Of a DNA stretch of 64,000 nt, positions 52,046 through 61,110 are shown one piece after another. This DNA comes from Paenibacillus sp. UNC499MF. GTDB taxonomy: Bacteria; Bacillota; Bacilli; Paenibacillales; NBRC-103111. The notes beneath the pieces were generated by a model. The model was not told the origin of the DNA. It searched no databases and saw only the letters and a program-made list of their open reading frames with translations. The translations under genes were made by a program, and so were the position numbers. The number at the start of each line of letters is the position of its first letter. Within the stretch, counting starts at the first letter, position 1. Location of the stretch: the NCBI RefSeq assembly GCF_900107975.1, contig NZ_FNVF01000001.1, positions 683,895 to 747,894 of the forward strand, read 5' to 3'.

Positions 52046-53409
52046 AGCTCCGCCTGATTCCCCTGTGGCTGTGCGTCTGCGCCGCGGCAGCCGCCGGTCT
52101 CTGGCTGCCCGGCCACCGGGCGGGCGCGGCTCCGGCGGACGATACTGCCGCCCGGACCGCCGTGCTGCAGCTGCTCATCGACCGTACGCCGGCCGGCGGC
52201 CTGCTCAGGCTCCCGCCAGGCTCCTACGAAGGTCCCGCCGTTATTACCCGTCCCATCGTGATCGAGGGACAGAACGGCGCCGTCGTCGGGAACAAGGAGG
52301 GGAGCGGGAAACCCGCCATCACGGTCGGGGCGGACGATGTTACCCTGAGCGGCCTGCAGATCGTACAGGACGGGAAAGGGGCGTCCTCCGACACGCCGGC
52401 GGTGCTTGTCCAGGGAAGCCGGACATGGCTTCATTCGCTGGATATCCGCACCGGAGCTTTCGGCATCCTGCTGCGGGATACCGGCAATAACCGGATCGAG
52501 AACAATTCCGTCGTCCGAGTCGGAAGCGAAGCGGCCAAGCTGTCCGAAAGACGCAACGGCATTGATCTTTTCAACGCGCACGATAATATCGTCTCGGGCA
52601 ACAAAGTAAGCTCCATGAACGACGGCATTTATCTGGAAAGCAGCCACAGGAACAAGGTGGAGGCCAATTCCGTCGAGCATTCCCGGTACGGGATTCACTG
52701 CATGTACACGAAGGGGACCGTCGTCCGCGGCAACACCGGCATATACAACGTCACCGGCGCCATGATCATGGGCGTCAAGGAAGCCGAGGTATCCGGCAAT
52801 TCCTTTACGAAACAAAGCGAGAGCGTGAACTCGCAGGGCCTCTTGTTTTTCGATGTACATAACTCGAAGGTAACCGGCAATAAAGTGGAGGGAAACCGGG
52901 TCGGCCTTTATGTCGAGCAGTCGGGCTCCAACGATTTCACGGACAACGACGTGCTGCAAAATTTCGTCGGCGTCCAGTTTCTGGAATCGGAAAATAACCG
53001 CTTCACCGGCAACCGGTTTATCGGCAATGTGATCGAAGCCGAAGCGGATGCGGGCGAGAGCAACGCGTTCAGCGGAAACTTCTGGGAAGCGATCCGCGGT
53101 CTGGACAGCGACGGGGACGGCCGGAGCGAGCTGTCGTATGCGCTGAATCCTTTTTTTCAAAGACTGACGGGGGATGTTCCCGCTTACCAGCTTTTTTTCC
53201 AATCGCCGGGGATGCAGTTTCTCGAAGGCATGTACACATCCGGACGTGAAGGCTGGACCAAGGATGAAGCGCCGCTGATGAAGCCCGGAACGGGAGCGGA
53301 GCAAAAGCCGGAAAGCGGAGTGACAGGGAATACGACTCTGTTATTCGGACTTCTTCTGCTGCTGGCATCCGTCAGTACAATTTATTATGTGGGGGTAAAA
53401 AGAGTATGA
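52042..53409 (+). CDS. nosD: Nitrous oxide reductase maturation protein NosD
   Basis: The 455-residue exported protein has a signal peptide, then a right-handed beta-helix of CASH/NosD repeats (many GN, N-x-I, G-x-Y steps from residues 80-340, such as NSVVRVGSEAAKLSERRNGIDLFNAHDNIVSGN) and one C-terminal membrane helix (NTTLLFGLLLLLASVSTIYYVGV). NosD assists copper-sulfide cluster assembly in NosZ. It overlaps both neighbouring genes by four bases. No nosZ gene is adjacent, so its client here is uncertain. Confidence 0.9.
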   Translation: MKLRLIPLWLCVCAAAAAGLWLPGHRAGAAPADDTAARTAVLQLLIDRTPAGGLLRLPPGSYEGPAVITRPIVIEGQNGAVVGNKEGSGKPAITVGADDVTLSGLQIVQDGKGASSDTPAVLVQGSRTWLHSLDIRTGAFGILLRDTGNNRIENNSVVRVGSEAAKLSERRNGIDLFNAHDNIVSGNKVSSMNDGIYLESSHRNKVEANSVEHSRYGIHCMYTKGTVVRGNTGIYNVTGAMIMGVKEAEVSGNSFTKQSESVNSQGLLFFDVHNSKVTGNKVEGNRVGLYVEQSGSNDFTDNDVLQNFVGVQFLESENNRFTGNRFIGNVIEAEADAGESNAFSGNFWEAIRGLDSDGDGRSELSYALNPFFQRLTGDVPAYQLFFQSPGMQFLEGMYTSGREGWTKDEAPLMKPGTGAEQKPESGVTGNTTLLFGLLLLLASVSTIYYVGVKRV

Positions 53410-53975
53410 AAAAAACAGGATTGTTTTTGCTGAGTGTACTGCTGATTATGACGATGTTGTCCGCATGCGGGAAAGCAAAGGATCAGGCGGAGCCCATCAA
53501 CGAGGAGACGGATAAATGCGCAATCTGCAACATGCAGATTAAAGACGACGCGTTCGCCGTCCAGCTCAAAACGAAAGACGGAAAAACCTACAAATTCGAC
53601 GATCTCGGCTGCATGAACGAATGGAAAGGGAAAAATGCGGCGGATTCCATCCAAGTCCAGTTTGTCCGGGATTACAACAACAAGGAATGGATCAAGTATG
53701 AGGATGCTGCTTACGTATACGATCCTTCTTTCAAATCCCCGATGGCCTACGGCGTCTATTCGTTCAAGGACAAGGCGGAAGCCCAGAAATTCGCGGACAG
53801 CCAGAAAAAAGGCAAAGTGATGACGGCGGCCGATCTCGGCAAGCACACGTGGGAACAGAACAAAAGCATGATGAACATGGGCGGAAGCCATGACCACAGC
53901 ATGACGCCGGAGGCGGGCGGCGAGAAAGACGCTCACGGCGGCAAAGCCGGCGACCAGGGAACGCACGGCAAATGA
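53406..53975 (+). CDS. nosL: Copper-binding lipoprotein NosL
   Basis: The 189-residue protein has a signal peptide with lipobox LSAC, a NosL domain with KCAICNMQIKDDAFAVQL and YKFDDLGCMNEWKG, and a C-terminal Met/His-rich tail (MMNMGGSHDHSMTPEAGG) that may bind copper. NosL delivers Cu(I) for the CuZ centre. It overlaps nosD and nosY (ATGA). The tail is longer than in typical NosL. Confidence 0.92.
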   Translation: MKKTGLFLLSVLLIMTMLSACGKAKDQAEPINEETDKCAICNMQIKDDAFAVQLKTKDGKTYKFDDLGCMNEWKGKNAADSIQVQFVRDYNNKEWIKYEDAAYVYDPSFKSPMAYGVYSFKDKAEAQKFADSQKKGKVMTAADLGKHTWEQNKSMMNMGGSHDHSMTPEAGGEKDAHGGKAGDQGTHGK

Positions 53976-54790
53976 ACGTGCTGACGATCGCGTTGCGCGA
54001 AGTGAAAGTCGGGTTTAGAAACCCGTGGGCCTATTCGTTTATGGCCCTCTTTTCTTTATTCAGCCTGTCCTTGCTCCTTATTAACGCCCAAAGCTTCGTA
54101 CAGGGCTATTCAAGCTCCACTTCATCCATGCTGAATCTGATCTTATATTTACTGCCGCTTATGGCGCTTCTGCTGGGCTCGTTTTCGTTAACGGCGGAGA
54201 AGGAGGAGGGGAGCTGGCAGCTTCTTTCCACCTATCCGCTTGCTACCTTTGCGTTTATTGCCGGAAAATACACGGGGTTAACCGTTGTTATGCTGACTAT
54301 CGTCGCGTTCGGGTACGGGCTGACGGGCGTGGTCGGAGCGTTGACCGGCAAAGGGCTGCAGCTTGACACGCTCGGTTTGTTTTTCGCCTTCTCCACGGGG
54401 CTCGTCCTGCTGTTTCTCGCCCTCGCGCTCGTGCTGGGCACGTTAGCGAAAAACCGCTGGCAGGCACTGACCGCAGGCGTGGCGGTGTGGTTTTTCGCGG
54501 TGATCGGCTGGCCGACGCTGCTGATTGCCGTTCTCGGTCTGCTTCCTTTCGTCTGGATCAAAAGCGCGCTGACGGTGCTCACGTTCCTGAACCCGGCGGA
54601 GCTGGTGCGGCTGTTCGTTGTCGTGAAGCTCGGCGGCGGGTCGGCACTGGGCCCCGAATATTACGAGTGGGTCCGCTGGATCGCCCGCCCGGAAGGAACC
54701 TTGATATTCCTCGGCTTATGCCTCGTCTGGATTGCCGTATGCGCAGGCCTGGCCAACCTGATCTGGGAAAGGGGGCGTTTTCGTGGCTGA
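53972..54790 (+). CDS. nosY: ABC transporter permease NosY-like
   Basis: The 272-residue protein has about six membrane helices (residues 18-38, 50-72, 95-130, 135-160, 168-195, 240-262). It follows the ABC-2 permease form, MNVLTIALREVKVGFRNPWAYSF. With NosF it exports a sulfur compound or energises NosD-assisted assembly. It overlaps nosL and the GTG of nosF. Supported by operon context. Confidence 0.9.
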   Translation: MNVLTIALREVKVGFRNPWAYSFMALFSLFSLSLLLINAQSFVQGYSSSTSSMLNLILYLLPLMALLLGSFSLTAEKEEGSWQLLSTYPLATFAFIAGKYTGLTVVMLTIVAFGYGLTGVVGALTGKGLQLDTLGLFFAFSTGLVLLFLALALVLGTLAKNRWQALTAGVAVWFFAVIGWPTLLIAVLGLLPFVWIKSALTVLTFLNPAELVRLFVVVKLGGGSALGPEYYEWVRWIARPEGTLIFLGLCLVWIAVCAGLANLIWERGRFRG

Positions 54791-55523
54791 GAACGTAGTA
54801 ACCGTATCGGATCTGCACAAAAAAATCGGCAGGCAGCACATTATCCATTCGGTCAATCTCCGGATAAACAAGGGACAGGTGCTGGCCCTCTGCGGCGGGA
54901 ACGGAGCCGGGAAGAGCACCATTCTGCGCATGATCGCCGGAATTTCGCAGCCTACCGCGGGGAGTATCGAGGTGAACGGGCGCAAATGGAAAGAAAACCG
55001 GATGGCCTACGCGGAGCAGATCGGATATATGCCCGACGACTATTCTTTCGGACAGGGATTATCTGCGGAAGAAACGCTATCGTTCTGGGCTTCGCTGCGA
55101 AAGGTTTCCAGAGCGAGGGTACTGGAAACGCTGGAGCTGGTCGGATTGGCCGATGTGAGGCGCAAGCCGGTCGGCTCTTTCTCCAAAGGCATGCGGCAGC
55201 GGCTGCTGTTCGCCCAGGCGCTGCTGGCCAAGCCGGCGCTGCTCATCATGGACGAGCCGACGAACGGACTCGATCCGTACTGGATGGATTCCTTTGTCGA
55301 GCTAGTCCGCTACGCGCGGGCGGAAGGCCATGCGGTGCTGTTCTCCACGCACCAGCTTGGCGTGGCGGAGTCGGCGGCCGACCATGTCGTCTTCCTGAAA
55401 GAAGGGCGCATAGCCGAAGAGGGGACGTCCGGGTCTTTCAGGGAAGCATACGGTCCCCAAGGGCTGCAGGCGGCCTTCTCCAAGCTGTTCGGTTATCGTA
55501 CCGGCGGGGACGGCGGGATATAG
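54783..55523 (+). CDS. nosF: ABC transporter ATP-binding protein NosF-like
   Basis: The 246-residue ATPase has Walker A CGGNGAGKSTILR, signature FSKGMRQRLLFAQALLA and Walker B LLIMDEPTNGLDPY. A GTG start at 54783 overlaps the nosY stop by eight bases. Length is close to single-domain NosF proteins. It powers the NosY permease. Confidence 0.9.
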   Translation: MAENVVTVSDLHKKIGRQHIIHSVNLRINKGQVLALCGGNGAGKSTILRMIAGISQPTAGSIEVNGRKWKENRMAYAEQIGYMPDDYSFGQGLSAEETLSFWASLRKVSRARVLETLELVGLADVRRKPVGSFSKGMRQRLLFAQALLAKPALLIMDEPTNGLDPYWMDSFVELVRYARAEGHAVLFSTHQLGVAESAADHVVFLKEGRIAEEGTSGSFREAYGPQGLQAAFSKLFGYRTGGDGGI

Positions 55524-55538
55524 CGGGAGGTGGGAAGT

Positions 55539-56066
55539 TTGACACATAAGCTGCGGCGGGGAGCCGTCCTGCTTATCGCAGGGCTTATAGCGGCCGCTTT
55601 GGCATACACTTTGTACCGTGCGGATTCACGGGACACGGCGGGTGCCGTCCGGACCGGCGAGGCGGCCCCTGATTTTACCGTTACGGGACTGGACGGCCGT
55701 TCCGTCTCGCTTTCCGACTACCGGGGCAAAGGTGTCCTGCTTAATTTCTGGGCCTCCTGGTGCGGTCCTTGTACCCATGAGATGCCCCGCATGAATGAAG
55801 CTTACCTCGAAGGAATTGCGGACGTGGAAATTATCGCCGTCAACGTAGGCGAATCGAGAGGAACGGCGAATGAATTCGCCTCGCAGAGAAACCTTGCTTT
55901 TCCCGTCCTGCTCGATCCGAGCGGCGAAGCCGCCCAAAAATACCGGGTTGTCGGACTTCCGGCCACCTTCCTTATCGATGCGGACGGCAAAATTGCGGGA
56001 GTCCGTCCGGGTGAGCTGACCAGTTCTTCGGAAGTGAAGAAGCTTCTGGAAAGCTTGGGCAGATAA
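55539..56066 (+). CDS. Membrane-anchored TlpA/ResA-like thiol-disulfide protein
   Basis: The roughly 175-residue protein has an uncleaved N-terminal membrane helix (residues 8-25) and an extracytoplasmic TlpA domain with GEAAPDFTVTGLDGRSVSLSDYRG and active site FWASWCGPCTHEMPRM. The cis-Pro loop GLPATFLID is present. It probably keeps copper-site cysteines reduced for NosL, NosD or cytochrome oxidase. TTG 55539 follows GGGAGG by eight bases; GTG 55530 overlaps it. It closes the operon. Confidence 0.9.
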   Translation: MTHKLRRGAVLLIAGLIAAALAYTLYRADSRDTAGAVRTGEAAPDFTVTGLDGRSVSLSDYRGKGVLLNFWASWCGPCTHEMPRMNEAYLEGIADVEIIAVNVGESRGTANEFASQRNLAFPVLLDPSGEAAQKYRVVGLPATFLIDADGKIAGVRPGELTSSSEVKKLLESLGR

Positions 56067-56122
56067 GAAAAGCCGGGCTTCGGGTTTAACCGGCCGTCTT
56101 CCGGTTGTTTGCAGCCGCATTT

Positions 56123-56154
56123 AAAACTCCGGACCGCGGAAGGTCCGGAGTTTT
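56123..56154. terminator. Bidirectional terminator after the nos-type operon
   Basis: AAAACTCCGGACC and GGTCCGGAGTTTT around GCGGAA. It serves both the plus-strand operon and the minus-strand kinase gene. Confidence 0.9.
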
Positions 56155-56210
56155 CGTCTGTTCGCCGCAAAGCTTCCGGCGTGGTCGTGACGGTGGCGGG
56201 CTGCAGAGGA

Positions 56211-57200
56211 TCAGCACCGGCAGGCGGGATGCCGCCGCAGATTATCGAGCAGCTCCTCCGTGAGAGGAATGCCGAGGCTGCGATACCCCATCAGCAGAGC
56301 TCCGGCTGCGGGGGAGAAGGCGGGCGGCTGCCAGCGGTAGGTCTTGTGGTTGCCCGCGCTTAATTTTTCCGGCAGCTTTTGCCTGAAATAAGGGCTGTTC
56401 ACAACGCTTCCGGCGGCCGCTACGTAAACCGTCTCTCTCTTAAAATAGGAGCCGAGCAGCCGGGTGCCGACCGAAATCTGGTGGACGGCCCGATCGCAGA
56501 CCGTGCGGGCCAGCCGGCTGCCCCGTGAAGCCTCGCTCGTGATCAGCGGGGCCAGTTCTCCGAACTTTTTATTGCGCGCCTTGGTATCGGGAAGGAATCC
56601 GGCGCATGCGAGCTCGGAATAGCTTTCCAGCGTTTCCAGGCCCCAGTGCTCCAGCATGCCCCGGACCAAGTCCGCATCCGACTCGTCCGTATTGCCCGCG
56701 AGTGCTTCGTACGTGGCGTCATAGGCGAGAAACCGGGCCGCGCTGGAAGCGTAATGATGCAGATCGTAATTGCGGATGTGCCGGTTATCGTCCGTAACGG
56801 CCAGAATGATCGAACCTGTCCCCGAAATGACCATGATCCCCGGCTCCGACAATAAAGCGCCGCTGTGGGCGACAACGGCGTCGTTCACCAGCTGACGGGG
56901 ACAGCTTAAACCTTCCACATCGGTAAGCTCTCGAACCCAGGGCAGATCGGATTCGGAATCGTATCCCGCCATCCCGGCGGTCAGAGAGGCCGCTTGTTCC
57001 AATGATCTGCCGGCCTGCTCCACGGCTTCCCGTATAGCCGCATGAACGTTTTCCTTTGCTTCGTCGTCCTTATGGATGGACGAGGCGCCTTTTTCCGTAT
57101 AAGCAAGCACATTTCCCGCCAAATCCGCCGCAAGAACACGGGTATGCGTGCCGCCGCCGTCCATTCCGAGAAGAAATCTTTCCGTCGTCAACGCTGTCAT
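56211..57200 (-). CDS. BadF/BadG/BcrA-type sugar kinase (N-acetylglucosamine kinase-like)
   Basis: The roughly 329-residue protein has the ASKHA phosphate-1 motif LLGMDGGGTHTRVLAADLAG, LTAGMAGYDSES, the adenosine-side motif GIMVISGTGSIILAV and VYVAAAGSVVNSPYF. This pattern matches bacterial N-acetylglucosamine or glucosamine kinases of the BadF fold. ATG 57200 follows AGGGGG; longer in-frame extension upstream has no ribosome binding site. Standing alone, its substrate is inferred from family only. Confidence 0.85.
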   Translation of the reverse strand: MTALTTERFLLGMDGGGTHTRVLAADLAGNVLAYTEKGASSIHKDDEAKENVHAAIREAVEQAGRSLEQAASLTAGMAGYDSESDLPWVRELTDVEGLSCPRQLVNDAVVAHSGALLSEPGIMVISGTGSIILAVTDDNRHIRNYDLHHYASSAARFLAYDATYEALAGNTDESDADLVRGMLEHWGLETLESYSELACAGFLPDTKARNKKFGELAPLITSEASRGSRLARTVCDRAVHQISVGTRLLGSYFKRETVYVAAAGSVVNSPYFRQKLPEKLSAGNHKTYRWQPPAFSPAAGALLMGYRSLGIPLTEELLDNLRRHPACRC

Positions 57201-57495
57201 GGTAACCCCCTGCCGATAATAATCTTTCAGAGCGATCATAACCCAAATTCCAGGCTCTGGAAATGTGCGGGCGCAAAAATTTTTACAGGACGGACAGGAC
57301 CTGACGCATACAGGGATTTCGGAGGATTTTTCCGGGATGAAGCTCTTCCTCCCCGTGCTCCGTCCCTTGCAGGGTTTCTTCCGGGCCGATATACTGAAGT
57401 GTACGAGAAACACGGACTGGTGCCGGAACGATACTAAAGAGGATGTCTTGCCCGCGCGGAAAAGGCGGCGAGATACATAGATAGGAAGATAGCCT

Positions 57496-59949
57496 TTGAA
57501 AACACTCGTGATTGCCGAAAAACCGGATATGGGGCGGACGATTGCCGCTGTCATCGAGCCGAAGGCGGCGAACAAGCGTACGTATATCGAGGGATCGGAT
57601 TATATCATTACCTGGGCCATAGGACACCTTATAGAACTTGCGGAACCCGATAAATATGATGAAAAATACAAGAAATGGCGCTTTGAGCATCTGCCGATTA
57701 TTCCCGACGAATTCAAGCTGCTCCCGAACCCCCGGACGAAGGATCAGCTCAAAGTGATCAAGGAACTGGCCAAACAATGCGATAAAATCGTCAACGCCTG
57801 TGACGCGGGGCGCGAAGGGCAGCATATTTTCTCGCTCATTCAGCGTCATCTGAAATTGAAGCAGCCGGTGAAGCGCTTGTGGATTTCCGATTTGACTGCG
57901 GAAACGATCCGGAGCGGCTTTCAGCAGCTCAAGGACGGCTCCGATTTTGAAAATCTGACCAGAGCGGCAAGAGCCCGGAGCGAAGCGGACTGGATCATCG
58001 GGATGAACGGGTCCCGGGCGTTTACGACCAAGCACAACGTGCTTTTGTCCGTCGGGCGGGTTCAGACTCCCGTGCTGGCGCTCATTTACGACCGTCAGAA
58101 GCTTATCGAAGATTTTTCCTCCTTGAAATTTTACGAGGTGGAAGCGTTTTTCGCCCAGGAGCAGACCGAATACCGCGGATTGTGGCAGGGAGAACGCATT
58201 ACCGACCCGGCCAAGGCCGAGGGCATTGCAGCCAAAGTCAAAGGAAAACCCGCACGCGTCGCGTCTTACGAAGTCAAAGATACGAAGGAATATCCGTTCA
58301 AATTGTACGATTTGACGCTCCTTCAGCGGGAGTCCAATGCGAAGCTCGGTTTTTCGGCTAAAAAAACGCTGGACGTGGCTCAGGCGCTCTACGAGAAGCA
58401 TAAAGTCATTTCGTACCCGAGAACGAACTCGAACTACGTGACGGAGCAGAACATCCCCGAGATGCACAAAACGCTGTCGGCTCTCCAGGGAACGTCCTAC
58501 GACGAGCAGGTCCGCCAGGCAAACCGGAATCTGGTTCACAAAAACAATAAAGCGATTTGCAACCCGTCCAAGGTAGAGGACCACCACGCGATTTTGCCCA
58601 CCGGCAAACGGGCGAACGGGCTCTCGGCGGACGAGCAGAAGGTGTACGATCTGATCGTGCGCCGGTTTTTGTCGCAGTTTTATCCGGCGGCCGAATATAA
58701 GGTGCATACCGTTCTGACGGAAGTGGAGAAAGAAACGTTCAAGACGACCGTCAAGGAGCTGCTGCAGCTTGGCTGGAAAGTGCTGTACCCGGAGTCCAAG
58801 AAAGACGGCAAACGCGCTAAAACGAAGGATGAGAAGGGTAAAGAAGAGGAAGAGGCCGAAGAAGAAGAAACGTCCGAGCCATTTTCTCTTAACGCTTCTC
58901 TCGGCGCTCACTGCAGGGATGCGGCCGCCAAGGAGAAAGAGACCCAGCCGCCTAAAGCTTTTACGGAAGGCACGCTGCTGAAGGCGATGGAAAGCGCCGG
59001 CAAGCAGATCGAGGATGAAGAGCTGCGCGACGCGATGAAAGATTCCGGTCTCGGGACACCGGCTACCCGCGCGGCGACGATCGAGCGCCTGAAGCATGTC
59101 GGCTACGTCACGATGCAGGGCAAGCGCATCACGCTTACGCCCAAAGGGCGGACGGCCGTGGAGCTCATCCGAGCGGCGGGTGTGGAGCTGCTCACTTCGC
59201 CGGAGATGACGGGCCAGTGGGAACGCCGGCTCAACGAAATCTCACGCGGACAAGCGTCCGATGAGACGTTTATGCGAAATGTCAAAAAGTTCGCCACGCT
59301 CATCGTCGATAAGGTCCGCGTCCAGAACCGCGCGGCGAGAACCGCCTTCGAGGGCGACGAGCCCGCCGCAAAAGCGGGCGGACGGGCCGCGTCCGCCAAG
59401 ACCCGCCGGAGCGCCAAAGCCGGCGGCACGGACGGCGCCGCCGCGGCAGCCGCGCCTAAGGCGCGCGCGGCGGCAGGCACCGCGGCCCGCGGAAGCGGCG
59501 CTCCGGCAGCACGGGCGGCTTCGGCCCGAGGAGGGGCGGCCGCCGGCAGCGCGGGACAGGCGCGCGTGCGGGAGACGGCGGGAGGCGCGGCTGACATGCC
59601 CGCGCAGCCCTCCCGGACCGCAGCGGGACAGGCGGCGGGCCGGGGAGCTCCGGCTGCCGCTAAACCGGCGGACGGGCCGCGCGTGGTGGGAACATGTCCG
59701 CGGCCTGGCTGCGGCGGAACTATTTTTATGGGTAAGAAAGGATATGGCTGTTCGCATTACAAGACCGGCTGTACCTTCGTGATCTGGAAGGAAAGCTTCG
59801 GAAGGAGCCTGACGGATGCCCAGGTAAAGGCGCTTCTGGAAAAAGGCAAAACCGCCAAGCTCAAGCTGGAACGGCAGGGCGGAGAGGAAGTTTCCGCCAG
59901 ACTTGTGCTTGCCGATCCGTCGACCGGAAGACTGGAAACGGAGGAATAG
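57496..59949 (+). CDS. topB: DNA topoisomerase III (type IA)
   Basis: The 817-residue enzyme has the N-terminal TOPRIM region VIAEKPDMGRTIAAVI with DACDAGREGQ acidic residues, the catalytic Tyr in VISYPRTNSNYVTE, and the GLGTPATRAATIERLKHVGYV and VELLTSPEMTGQWERRLNEISRG domain-II/III parts. After about residue 620 follows a long Ala/Gly/Arg-rich low-complexity linker, then a Cys4 zinc-ribbon-like motif in CPRPGCGGTIFMGKKGYGCSHYKTGCTF. The TTG start at 57496 follows AGGAAG. The linker is unusually long and GC-rich, making antisense open frames. The ung gene follows by 15 bp, so the two are likely co-transcribed. Confidence 0.93.
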   Translation: MKTLVIAEKPDMGRTIAAVIEPKAANKRTYIEGSDYIITWAIGHLIELAEPDKYDEKYKKWRFEHLPIIPDEFKLLPNPRTKDQLKVIKELAKQCDKIVNACDAGREGQHIFSLIQRHLKLKQPVKRLWISDLTAETIRSGFQQLKDGSDFENLTRAARARSEADWIIGMNGSRAFTTKHNVLLSVGRVQTPVLALIYDRQKLIEDFSSLKFYEVEAFFAQEQTEYRGLWQGERITDPAKAEGIAAKVKGKPARVASYEVKDTKEYPFKLYDLTLLQRESNAKLGFSAKKTLDVAQALYEKHKVISYPRTNSNYVTEQNIPEMHKTLSALQGTSYDEQVRQANRNLVHKNNKAICNPSKVEDHHAILPTGKRANGLSADEQKVYDLIVRRFLSQFYPAAEYKVHTVLTEVEKETFKTTVKELLQLGWKVLYPESKKDGKRAKTKDEKGKEEEEAEEEETSEPFSLNASLGAHCRDAAAKEKETQPPKAFTEGTLLKAMESAGKQIEDEELRDAMKDSGLGTPATRAATIERLKHVGYVTMQGKRITLTPKGRTAVELIRAAGVELLTSPEMTGQWERRLNEISRGQASDETFMRNVKKFATLIVDKVRVQNRAARTAFEGDEPAAKAGGRAASAKTRRSAKAGGTDGAAAAAAPKARAAAGTAARGSGAPAARAASARGGAAAGSAGQARVRETAGGAADMPAQPSRTAAGQAAGRGAPAAAKPADGPRVVGTCPRPGCGGTIFMGKKGYGCSHYKTGCTFVIWKESFGRSLTDAQVKALLEKGKTAKLKLERQGGEEVSARLVLADPSTGRLETEE

Positions 59950-59964
59950 GAAGGAGACGAGGCT

Positions 59965-60636
59965 ATGACGATCTTGAAGAATGACTGGGCGGAATTGCTG
60001 GCGGAGGAATTCGAAAAACCGTATTATCTGAAACTCAGGGAGTTTTTAAAAGGGGAATACGCGGAACGGACGATCTATCCGGAGATGCACGATATCTTTA
60101 ACGCGCTTCACTATACGGCGTTCAAGGACGTGAAGGCGGTTATTTTGGGACAGGACCCTTATCACGGCCCCGGTCAGGCGCACGGCCTGAGCTTTTCCGT
60201 CAAACCGGGCGTACCCACCCCGCCTTCCCTTAAAAACATGTTCAAGGAAATGAAAGAAGATATCGGCTGTCCTCTCCCGGGAACGGGGTATTTGAAGCAT
60301 TGGGCCGACCAGGGCGTGCTCCTTCTGAACACGGTGCTGACGGTGAGGGCCGGCGAAGCGAATTCCCACAAGGGCAAAGGGTGGGAGCTTTTTACGGATA
60401 AAGTCATCGAGACACTGAACCGCAAAGAGACACCCGTTCTTTTTATTTTGTGGGGAAGCCACGCGCAGTCCAAAACGCAGCTCATCGACTTGAACCGGCA
60501 CGGCGTCATTAAAGCTCCTCATCCGAGCCCGCTTTCCGCACACCGGGGATTTTTCGGCAGCAAGCCTTATTCCAAAGCCAACGCATGGCTTGCGGAGCAG
60601 GGAATCGAGCCGATTGACTGGTGTCTGCCGGAATAA
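59965..60636 (+). CDS. ung: Uracil-DNA glycosylase
   Basis: The 223-residue family 1 enzyme removes uracil from DNA. It has the catalytic water-activating motif [21 protein letters not shown] and the DNA intercalation motif [21 protein letters not shown], plus [10 protein letters not shown]. Length matches bacterial Ung. AAGGAGACGAGG lies before the ATG. Its downstream terminator is disrupted by an IS element. Confidence 0.95.
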   Translation: MTILKNDWAELLAEEFEKPYYLKLREFLKGEYAERTIYPEMHDIFNALHYTAFKDVKAVILGQDPYHGPGQAHGLSFSVKPGVPTPPSLKNMFKEMKEDIGCPLPGTGYLKHWADQGVLLLNTVLTVRAGEANSHKGKGWELFTDKVIETLNRKETPVLFILWGSHAQSKTQLIDLNRHGVIKAPHPSPLSAHRGFFGSKPYSKANAWLAEQGIEPIDWCLPE

Positions 60637-60810
60637 ACGGGAGGGCATGTAAAGCGCACTTTTAGATTTATTTTATATACAAGGCAAGTTTATTCGGCGA
60701 ATCCGTCATTCGAAAGCCGCGCGCATTGGTATTATCCCCTTTTAGTAGACATGAGAAAAAAGACATCTGGTAAGATGAACTTAATCATGTCAAAAGAAGG
60801 GGATTTTTTC

Positions 60811-61110
60811 ATGGCTAAAAAAGGACAAACTTTCCGGCGGTACTCCTTGGAATTGAAATTGGAGGTGGCCCGGCTGGTCAACGAGGAACATATGAGTATA
60901 CGCGAAGTAGCGACACGTTTAAATATTCAAAATAAATCTCAGGTACAAGTATGGGCAGCAAGAGCGAAACAGGGAATGAGTCTAGAACCTGCTACATCCA
61001 AACAGGGACGCCTTAGAACAAAGTTTTCCAGTATGGAAGAAGAGATAGCATATTTGCGGGCGGAGATTGAATACTTAAAAAAGCAGTATCCAAATCTACA
61101 CAAGGAGTGA
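60811..61110 (+). CDS. IS transposase OrfA (helix-turn-helix)
   Basis: The roughly 99-residue protein has a helix-turn-helix (YSLELKLEVARLVNEEHMSIREVATRLNIQ, then SQVQVWAARAKQG) and a C-terminal leucine-zipper-like stretch (MEEEIAYLRAEIEYLKKQ). It would bind the IS ends. ATG 60811 follows GAAGGGG. Its end overlaps orfB. A slippery A AAA AAG at 61077-61083 would give an OrfAB fusion. Confidence 0.9.
   Translation: MAKKGQTFRRYSLELKLEVARLVNEEHMSIREVATRLNIQNKSQVQVWAARAKQGMSLEPATSKQGRLRTKFSSMEEEIAYLRAEIEYLKKQYPNLHKE

Noticed and set aside
53972..55523. NosY/NosF as a bacitracin-type or generic drug exporter
   Set aside because: The overlapping position after nosD and nosL and the TlpA gene at the end fit the nos maturation set better than drug efflux.
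57283..59097. Long minus-strand open frame opposite topB
   Set aside because: It is a shadow of the topoisomerase gene, with Phe/Leu/Arg-rich composition and no motif.
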